NCBI RefSeq assembly: GCF_003043945.1
Contig: NZ_PYXG01000001.1
Coordinates: 124,001-188,000 of the forward strand
Origin: Prevotella sp. oral taxon 376
GTDB taxonomy: Bacteria > Bacteroidota > Bacteroidia > Bacteroidales > Bacteroidaceae
Length of the DNA: 64,000 nucleotides
Direction of reading: 5' to 3'
Notes under the pieces: model-generated
What the model saw: only the letters and a program-made list of their open reading frames with translations
Told to the model about the DNA's origin: nothing
Databases searched by the model: none
Program-made: the position numbers and the translations under genes
Shown: one piece after another, positions 57,789 to 64,000 of the stretch
How the letters are laid out: every line of letters starts with the position of its first letter
Position numbering within the stretch: position 1 is the first letter of the stretch

Positions 57789-60104
57789 TCAGCGTATCTC
57801 ATATTGCCCATTGGTTATCCTCCAAAGTGGGAGACTACTGAATGCAATATCGTAGCCATCATCCTTGCCCCTTACCTCGTAGAGTACTCCCAGACAACGA
57901 TTATCCATCAACACCATCGTGGAATAGCACGACGATTCGCCCGTCAGGCAAAATCCCTTCCGCCATCCGCGACCTAACCGTTCGGCAGTGGCATAGTCAT
58001 CCGCCGACGCTATTTCCTTAAAGAAGAAGCCCAAACTATCTCGGCGTGGACTGAGGGGCACCGACTGAAGGGCTACATGCATGGGCTTACCATCAGTCCG
58101 GCGCGTTGCGGAGACTATGAGAAGATCGCCGTTGCAAGCGTTTACCTCTCTGCTTGTCATGTTATACGGCATCACTTCAGTACCCCAGCTTCCCTTGGTT
58201 TTCCTCGCATTGCTGTAGGTAAACACATTATAACGACGGCCACCCTCCATATCACGACAACTTAAAAGAACGCTTCCATCCGGCAATTCGTCCACCTTGC
58301 CTTCATCCTGGGCTATAGAGGGAGCCTTGCTCGGATTGCCGAGCACCTGCCATGTGCGCCCGAAATCGTCGGAGTAGATAACGAATGTACCGCATCGGGA
58401 CATGTTCTTCTGCCTCACGGGGTGTGCGATGTAGAGGCGATAGTATCTTCCTTTCCTGATATATCGGCTTTGCGTTATTTTGCCCGAGGTCAGGAAAATG
58501 CCATCGGCTTGTCCCCCGTTGGGCAGCTTGCCGTCGTAGAGGGCATAGATAAGCTCCGTCAGATCGGTTCCATGATCCCAAGTGTACCCTCCATCGGCAC
58601 TGCGAAAGAAGACGGCATGCTGTGGATCTCGCCGTGTTGCCCTCTGGTAGCCCACCTTGCCCGCCACGCAATGGAGCAGTACCTCATCTGATGTTCGGTC
58701 GGCTACAAGGCTGGCATCCCCGAAAGCAGTGCGTACAGTATCAGCTGCATGCTCGTCCCCACAAGCCACACAGGCCGAGTCGACCCATGTGAGGCCACGG
58801 TCGCAGCTCTGCTTCATCACTATATCTACCTCCCAAAGACCGTTGCGATGATTCCATCCTACATCCGCCCTGTTTATGCGGTAGTCGCAAGCGGCAAGTA
58901 GCCGACCGTCACGCGTTGCGGTCAAGGCCGGAATGCGAAACGGCACCGGACTATGGGCATTGTCGAATACTACGGTAGTATAGGGGAAGTCGTTCGGAAG
59001 TATCACTTGGAGCTGTCTGATATAGGCTCGGGCATAGGCCTCGTTACCGATATCGCTGGGATGCGTACCCTCTATCATGCCTTCTTCCGGCAGAGCAATG
59101 GCCTCGCTCGACTGATAATATAAATTCTCTACCCCCTCTTTCCGCAGACTATCAAAAGCTCTGCGCAAGGCCTTGTTGGCAGCCCGCATGCTATTTTCTG
59201 CCGCAGGATAGAAGTATCGGTCGACCTGCGGATAACTCTCAGAGAGCAGAATGGGAACTTGGCTCCGCTGCCGCAGGATACGCACCCCCTCCCTGACACG
59301 CCCGATAATTTCCTCTTCAGTAAGCCGGTAACTGTTGGGGACGGGATCTATAATGAAACATCGGGCATTCACCTCTGCCATCGCCTTGAATACTTCGGGC
59401 TCCATCAGGCACGCTCCCGAGAAGCCCAAATTCACCATAGGCAGACCACTCATCCGTCCCAACAGGTTCGTCCACATCAGGCCTGGACGCGATGGCGACG
59501 CTCCTTGCACGATAGAGGAGCCATAGATAACGACAGGACGCTCCTCTCCTGGCTTCAGGAAACGGAAAGAGGCGTTCTGGCTAATGCCTATACGCAGGGA
59601 TGTAACGACGCTATAAGGGGGCAGATAAAGTTCGAAATTCAGTTCTCCTCCCGGGTGTATCGCAGTGTTCAGAGCATCATAGCTGATGATAATCGTATCT
59701 TTGTCGAATTTCCATTGCATGTGGTTGCCGATCCAGCGTTTCCGCCCCGTGGCATCCGTGGCATAGAGGTCTATCCCCGCTTGGTTGAGTAGCGACAGGT
59801 TGGGCAGGTTGGACTTCTCCGCAAAGGTATACTTCACTTGGATTACGGGTGATGAACTTACAAAGCGCACGCTAAGACCCGCGACATTTTTAGACCGTTT
59901 CTTCACATTGACGGGCATCAGGGCGCACAGACGCTCAGGAAGCCGCGCATACTCTTTCCCTATTTCCTCATTCCAGGCCCTCCCCCATATTCGGAAATCA
60001 CCGCCCTGCATAGGGTCATGCCATGACAAGGCCTGAGCCCGGGTCGCCATATTAAAGAGAACGAGAAGGAATATCACGAAAATTGCTTTTTTCAGAATAC
60101 TCAT
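57789..60104 (-). CDS. Fused SGNH (sialate O-acetylesterase-like) esterase and GH33 sialidase
   Basis: A 771-residue secreted protein starting MSILKKAIFVIFLLVLFNMA (ATG 60104). Part 1 (about 25-370): a GxDLY-type N-domain (QAGIDLYATDATGRKRW) and an SGNH hydrolase with GSSIVQGAS (Ser197), NLGFSGACLM and EGTHPSDIG (His348). Part 2 (about 375-771): a GH33 sialidase with FRIP (389-392), three Asp boxes (SCDRGLTW 433-440, SADGGYTW 502-509, SDDFGRTW 578-585), VDELPDGSVLLSCRD and SSCYSTMVLMD. One chain could thus de-O-acetylate and release terminal sialic acid. nanM follows after 43 bases. Confidence 0.92.
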   Translation of the reverse strand: MSILKKAIFVIFLLVLFNMATRAQALSWHDPMQGGDFRIWGRAWNEEIGKEYARLPERLCALMPVNVKKRSKNVAGLSVRFVSSSPVIQVKYTFAEKSNLPNLSLLNQAGIDLYATDATGRKRWIGNHMQWKFDKDTIIISYDALNTAIHPGGELNFELYLPPYSVVTSLRIGISQNASFRFLKPGEERPVVIYGSSIVQGASPSRPGLMWTNLLGRMSGLPMVNLGFSGACLMEPEVFKAMAEVNARCFIIDPVPNSYRLTEEEIIGRVREGVRILRQRSQVPILLSESYPQVDRYFYPAAENSMRAANKALRRAFDSLRKEGVENLYYQSSEAIALPEEGMIEGTHPSDIGNEAYARAYIRQLQVILPNDFPYTTVVFDNAHSPVPFRIPALTATRDGRLLAACDYRINRADVGWNHRNGLWEVDIVMKQSCDRGLTWVDSACVACGDEHAADTVRTAFGDASLVADRTSDEVLLHCVAGKVGYQRATRRDPQHAVFFRSADGGYTWDHGTDLTELIYALYDGKLPNGGQADGIFLTSGKITQSRYIRKGRYYRLYIAHPVRQKNMSRCGTFVIYSDDFGRTWQVLGNPSKAPSIAQDEGKVDELPDGSVLLSCRDMEGGRRYNVFTYSNARKTKGSWGTEVMPYNMTSREVNACNGDLLIVSATRRTDGKPMHVALQSVPLSPRRDSLGFFFKEIASADDYATAERLGRGWRKGFCLTGESSCYSTMVLMDNRCLGVLYEVRGKDDGYDIAFSSLPLWRITNGQYEIR

Positions 60105-60209
60105 AGTCGTAAGATGAAAAGTATAGGTTTTAGAAAGTGCAGACAGAGAAACCCGCAAGATCTCTTCTGCCTGCACTTAAATATTAGTCAGTTAGCATAG
60201 ACAAGGCGT

Positions 60210-63200
60210 TTATAAAACCACCTTGACTGTCTTGCCACCATTCAGTCTAACCAAGTAAACGCCCTTTACCATACCCTTGCCCGCAACGATGTTAGGACGG
60301 GCCAGCGACTTTACCATAAGGCCGTTTGGCGTATAGATCTCGGCTTTCTTGGTGTTCGTGAACATGAAGTTGCCGCCCTCTACGCGTACGGAGGCCTTTA
60401 TGCCCTCATCCTTATTCACATCGGTGATGTCTGTAATGACAGTCCAGTCGTCGACTTCACCCGTATCGTGCAAGTCCTTGCTGCCACGCTCGTTGTCGTT
60501 GTCGCCTACGATTACCACATCGATATCGAGGGTATAGCCCTTATTAGTCTTACCCACAGGTCCGAAAGCACCAGCAAACCAAGCATCGGAATAAACGATG
60601 CGCAGACGGCTCGGGCCACGGCGAGCGTCGTCAGGAATCTCAATCTTGCCATGCAGACCATCCACCTTCACCAAGCAAGGATTTCCCTTGCGCAGAGTAC
60701 CTGCACGGAACACGCGCTCGCCGTATTTCTCCGTACCGTCCATAGTGCTGTTATCAAACGGGAAGTTCTCCTCACCGTCTATACCATTGGCGTAAACCTT
60801 GCCGTTCACCATCACATTATTGTTTAGCCAGAAAGGCTGCTCCTTCATACCTTTACCATAGTTGAAAGTACCGCTGCCGTCAAGGTCCATCCAACCTCCA
60901 ACAAAGCAATAGCGGAAGTCGTCGTCAGAACCGATGAGAGAGTTGTCGCCATCAAAGCCCTTGAGCCAGAAGTCGATGGTAGTACCTTGTCTTACCTTGA
61001 GGGTCTTGCCCTTCACCTTATGATATTGCAAGCCACCCGTAGCGTCGCGCTCGGCCTTGAACTCCTCGTAGGTCTGTGAGAAGTTGATGTTCTCCTCGGC
61101 ATTTTCCGTCCTGAAGCTTTCCACCGCACGGCATTTCAGCGCGGTCTGGTAACCCTCGGCATTCTTGTCCGCGGTAGATTCTCCGTAAGTTCCAAACGGA
61201 TCCTCTTCTACATTCGGGTCTTTATCCACAGCCTTCCATAAAGGCTCGCCCACGGTCTTGAGGTCAGTAGATACGGCTACTACGCCAATATAAGGGTGCT
61301 GCATAGCAGCCACTTCAACGGCGGGAACGAATGCGGCCCACTGCGATGTGCGACCCACCTCACGGACGATACCCGACTCACCGTCCTTGACAAGAATCTC
61401 AAAGTGGTCGATGTTGGCGGTGCTGTTGAGACCAAGACCGTAGGCATTGGGAACTACATTGACATCCCAGCACAGTTTCAAATCCATGGTAGAGGGTGTC
61501 TCACCCTTTTTCTCGGCCGTGAGGTTCGCAAGAGTTACAGGCATAGCCTTGTGGCCGTCGTTCAACTCTATCTTACCTACATACATATCGTACTTGTCGT
61601 CGCCGCCCTGCACACGAAGACCAATTTTCTCCACCTTGTCGGTAGCCTTGAGATTGAGGGCGATGCGATGCTCCTGCCATGACTTGCCATTATTGTTGGG
61701 AATCTGATATTCCTTCCATGCATTGTTCACGAAGAGTATCAGCGAGAGATGGCTTTCTACGACACCTTCGCCACGGTCACCGGCACCTTTGATGGCCACG
61801 AGGGCATAGGTAGCGGCATCGTTAGGTGTGATGTCAGTATTGTAGAGCACGATATCGGTAGGCTGTGAGGCATCACCCGTAAGGCGCAGACATGAGCCTC
61901 CGATGAAAGCATCCTCATGACTGAAGGCCGCGTTGATACTGGTGCTCTTCTCCGCGGTGGAGCTCACAGTCTGATTGGCTTTGAGCACGAGCCAGCGATA
62001 AGTAGGTACCACATCCTGTGCGGAAATGTTATACCAACCTCCGGCGGTCTTCTTTCCACGATAGTTGTAGCGTTCGCCGTTACCAAGGTTGAAATTAGTA
62101 TAGAACGGGAACTTTCCGGTTACGGTAGAGCGCTCGGGAATCCAATTGGAGAAACCGGCGAAAGTTTTCAGCGGAGGCGTGGCACCGTCCCACTCCATCT
62201 TATTGCCGGAACTGCTTACTGCAGGACGCCAGATCGGGTTGCGGTTACCGCCGCTGAAAGCACGCTCCAAGAAGCTCTGGTAATTCTCCTGCTGGTTCAT
62301 GGCGCCCGCGCCGGAGTTGTAGCTCCAGAAACGGCTGTCCTTATGCTCACCCCAAAGACAGAAGTTCACCTCCTTACCGTCGCCATCATTCATGTAAGAC
62401 CAAGATTTATCCAAGTCCTTGATCCAGAAGCCCTGCCATACACCGGAAGCTCCGAGCCCGGCATTGGCATTCTTGGCTGTCTGGGCAGATTGCTTGACAC
62501 TATATTCACCGCCATAGTTCAGCATGATGTCAGCTACCTGACCGTCTCTCTCCGTATAGAGATAGTCAACATTCAGATGTGTCAAATAGGCTTGAACAGT
62601 ATAGAGACCCAGGTGGAAATTCTTGAAGCCTATCTCCTTGGCATAGCTGTAGAGAGCCTTGTGAAAACTCTTGGTCTCGGAGGGAGAGCCGAGCTCCCAG
62701 TTGATGTTCACCCCATCCACGCCGAAATAGAGCAGCATGTGGATAAGCGGCTTCACATATTTATAGCCCTTGTAGTTTGCCGGTGTCTGATCGTTTACGG
62801 AGTTGGCACGAGTTGTCCACTGGGTCTTGGCATATAATGTGGAGTAGCCGTCGAAGAATATCGTTCCGCCCAGCATGTCGCAGCCGTTCTTGTGAGCCGC
62901 GTCGGTCCATGCGCCTGGAATCTGGCAGATACTGTGGTTCCAACTGCCCCAAAGCGATACATAGTTCCAGAGAGAGAACACATCGCTGTGGAAAACGCCC
63001 GTCGGATAGCCGGCATCGCCACCGCTACCGCTGCCCATAGGCGTGTTCATCCAGAGCTTGCGTCCTGCATAGGTGTCGCCGATGAGGCGATTGTCGTCGC
63101 TGACGGTAGTGCGCTTGTCCACATGCGACTTGATAAACTGAAGATCGGCGTGCGGAATGCCCAAGGCTTCGATTTCTGCGTCCGTAGGATACGGCTTGTT

Positions 63201-63344
63201 GTTGGCGAGAGCCTTGTAGAACACTTCCAGCATGTCGGTCCAGTTAACTTTACTGAAGTCGTAGTTTTGAGCTGTGGCCGTTACGGGCTTACCCATTAAC
63301 ATCGCGACCATGGCCAGCATTACCAAAGTAATTTTTTTCTTCAT
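60210..63344 (-). CDS. GH85 endo-beta-N-acetylglucosaminidase with secretion tail
   Basis: A 1044-residue exported enzyme, signal peptide MKKKITLVMLAMVAMLMGKPVTATAQ. The GH85 barrel covers about 90-440, with the catalytic Asn-x-Glu pair in FGVDGVNINWELG (Asn215, Glu217). FPFYTNFNLGNGERYNYRG, WYNISAQDVVPTYRW and EDAFIGGSCLRLTG are typical of the family. Further beta-rich modules follow: a GEVED-like motif (TGEVDDWTV near 961) and a C-terminal segment of about 60 residues (IYTPNGLMVKSLARPN...KGVYLVRLNGGKTVKVVL) that looks like a type IX secretion sorting domain. It cleaves the N-glycan chitobiose core. Confidence 0.9.
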   Translation of the reverse strand: MKKKITLVMLAMVAMLMGKPVTATAQNYDFSKVNWTDMLEVFYKALANNKPYPTDAEIEALGIPHADLQFIKSHVDKRTTVSDDNRLIGDTYAGRKLWMNTPMGSGSGGDAGYPTGVFHSDVFSLWNYVSLWGSWNHSICQIPGAWTDAAHKNGCDMLGGTIFFDGYSTLYAKTQWTTRANSVNDQTPANYKGYKYVKPLIHMLLYFGVDGVNINWELGSPSETKSFHKALYSYAKEIGFKNFHLGLYTVQAYLTHLNVDYLYTERDGQVADIMLNYGGEYSVKQSAQTAKNANAGLGASGVWQGFWIKDLDKSWSYMNDGDGKEVNFCLWGEHKDSRFWSYNSGAGAMNQQENYQSFLERAFSGGNRNPIWRPAVSSSGNKMEWDGATPPLKTFAGFSNWIPERSTVTGKFPFYTNFNLGNGERYNYRGKKTAGGWYNISAQDVVPTYRWLVLKANQTVSSTAEKSTSINAAFSHEDAFIGGSCLRLTGDASQPTDIVLYNTDITPNDAATYALVAIKGAGDRGEGVVESHLSLILFVNNAWKEYQIPNNNGKSWQEHRIALNLKATDKVEKIGLRVQGGDDKYDMYVGKIELNDGHKAMPVTLANLTAEKKGETPSTMDLKLCWDVNVVPNAYGLGLNSTANIDHFEILVKDGESGIVREVGRTSQWAAFVPAVEVAAMQHPYIGVVAVSTDLKTVGEPLWKAVDKDPNVEEDPFGTYGESTADKNAEGYQTALKCRAVESFRTENAEENINFSQTYEEFKAERDATGGLQYHKVKGKTLKVRQGTTIDFWLKGFDGDNSLIGSDDDFRYCFVGGWMDLDGSGTFNYGKGMKEQPFWLNNNVMVNGKVYANGIDGEENFPFDNSTMDGTEKYGERVFRAGTLRKGNPCLVKVDGLHGKIEIPDDARRGPSRLRIVYSDAWFAGAFGPVGKTNKGYTLDIDVVIVGDNDNERGSKDLHDTGEVDDWTVITDITDVNKDEGIKASVRVEGGNFMFTNTKKAEIYTPNGLMVKSLARPNIVAGKGMVKGVYLVRLNGGKTVKVVL

Positions 63345-63564
63345 GATTAATAATGTTTTTTAGTCCATCTAATCCTCTCTTCCCTCCTCGTTCGAGGCAT
63401 TTGTGGGGAAACGGATTGTCATGGGTGTTTGAGGTTTGTTATTAAATTGTTGTTAGTTGTTAGTTTTTTCTTCTTTGTTTTTGTCTCCTTCTCTAAAATT
63501 ATTACTGATTATGAGCCTTTTGTTGATATATAGTTTCTCCGCCCGTAATCCCTATTCCCCTTTT

Positions 63565-63601
63565 GGGAGGACCGGAGGCAAAGAACCTCACCAGCCCTCC
63601 C
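63565..63601 (-). promoter_or_regulatory. GC-rich hairpin just after the upstream SusD stop
   Basis: On the minus strand, GGGAGGGCTGG...AGG pairs with CCTCCGGTCCTCCC over about 14 bp (two G-U pairs, a 2-base bulge), loop TTCTTTG. It begins 19 bases past the susD stop and has no T-run, so it more likely stabilises the susCD message or attenuates downstream expression. The remainder of the 275-base gap to GH85 holds no box I can call. Confidence 0.5.
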
Positions 63602-63619
63602 GAAAGACCGGAACAGGTT

Positions 63620-64000
63620 TTAGAAATTATCCTTATTCACATCCCACCAGAGGCGTGTAGCCTGCTCGTCAGCTCCGCCAAGGGCTTTAAGTCCTGTGGT
63701 GGTAACATCCAGGAGTACCGACTGGTCGGAAGTGTCGGGAAATGGCAGACGACGGATGATGTCCCCCTCGTCCAATGAGCCATCACCGTCCTCAGGGTTC
63801 AGCACATCGAAGAGACGGGGGTATCCTGTGCGTCGCAAGTCAACCCATGCCTCAAAGCTGACGGGGAAGCCCGTAATCCATTTCTGGGTGATGATCTTCT
63901 CAAGCTTCACCTCCTTAGAATCTCCCTCATTCCATTTCACGCCGATAGTAATCTCGCTCTGTATGGGGTCGGTCTCGCCCGTGGGGTCGACATAAGTAAA
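63620..64000 (-). CDS. SusD-family lipoprotein, C-terminal part, cut by window edge
   Basis: The last 126 codons of a SusD-like gene that runs in from beyond 64000; the visible reading begins FTYVDPTGETDPIQSEI. KLEKIITQKWITGFPVSFEA and WVDLRRTGYPRLFD plus RRLPFPDTS and the terminal LGGADEQATRLWWDVN are the C-terminal hallmarks of the same SusD subgroup as the gene at 47336-48907. A partner SusC is expected outside the window. It makes the GH85-sialidase-nan run part of a SusCD-headed locus. Confidence 0.93.
   Translation of the reverse strand, partial: FTYVDPTGETDPIQSEITIGVKWNEGDSKEVKLEKIITQKWITGFPVSFEAWVDLRRTGYPRLFDVLNPEDGDGSLDEGDIIRRLPFPDTSDQSVLLDVTTTGLKALGGADEQATRLWWDVNKDNF

Noticed and set aside
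57746..57811. Longer nanM start (MGNMRYAEQLEYVVKG...)
   Set aside because: It would overlap the sialidase gene and put 22 polar residues before an obvious lipoprotein signal peptide.

Overview
The window looks like chromosome from a member of the Bacteroidales, most likely Prevotella in the broad sense. The evidence is two SusC/SusD outer-membrane uptake pairs plus the end of a third SusD gene, many promoters with the Bacteroidetes -7 box TAnnTTTG and almost no Shine-Dalgarno sites, a split glycine decarboxylase (gcvPA/gcvPB), a fused aspartokinase-homoserine dehydrogenase, and a probable type IX secretion tail on a GH85 enzyme. I see no rRNA, tRNA, insertion sequence, prophage or CRISPR array.

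Layout. 1-5.4 kb: start of lepA, a small lipoprotein, yebC and pheT, a decayed AraC-type fragment, and superoxide reductase. 5.5-15.1 kb (minus): a six-gene operon susC-susD-lipoprotein-thioredoxin-tlpA-thioredoxin. 15.7-23.2 kb: an FAD oxidoreductase diverging from a GH106-like glycosidase, then thrA. 23.5-29.8 kb (plus): a complete glycine cleavage operon with its own lipoate ligase and dihydrolipoyl dehydrogenase (lplA-gcvT-gcvH-gcvPA-gcvPB-lpdA). 29.9-32.1 kb (minus): a frameshifted Lys/Ala-rich small gene, a 51-residue membrane protein, an RluA-type pseudouridine synthase and a secreted EEP-family hydrolase. 32.6-39.7 kb (plus): a GH3 glycosidase, an ABC-F ATPase, grpE-dnaJ behind an exact sigma-54 consensus promoter, and folC. 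39.8-43.5 kb (plus): galM-sugar transporter-galK.

43.8-64 kb (minus) is one large sialoglycan / N-glycan utilisation region. In transcription order: end of a SusD, a GH85 endo-beta-N-acetylglucosaminidase, a fused SGNH esterase + GH33 sialidase, NanM mutarotase, a NanT-like transporter, NanA lyase, an AGE-type ManNAc epimerase (NanE role), a creatininase-family amidohydrolase, then susC-susD-GH18-LamG lipoprotein-discoidin lipoprotein. Together these would capture sialylated N-glycans at the surface, cut the chitobiose core, strip O-acetyl groups and sialic acid, import it and convert it to GlcNAc. The galactose operon next door could take the galactose.

Most unusual observations: (i) five intergenic regions each carry about three tandem units with a period of exactly 22 bp, although the unit sequence differs from locus to locus; (ii) an esterase-sialidase fusion and a creatininase homologue inside a sialic acid operon; (iii) a SusC/D operon carrying three thioredoxin-fold proteins and a metallopeptidase-like lipoprotein in which HExxH appears degraded to TELGN; (iv) an exact sigma-54 promoter before grpE-dnaJ; (v) an ABC-F protein with one intact and one fully degenerate ATP site; (vi) a hairpin before the second susC whose imperfect pairs are mostly G-U only on the transcribed strand.
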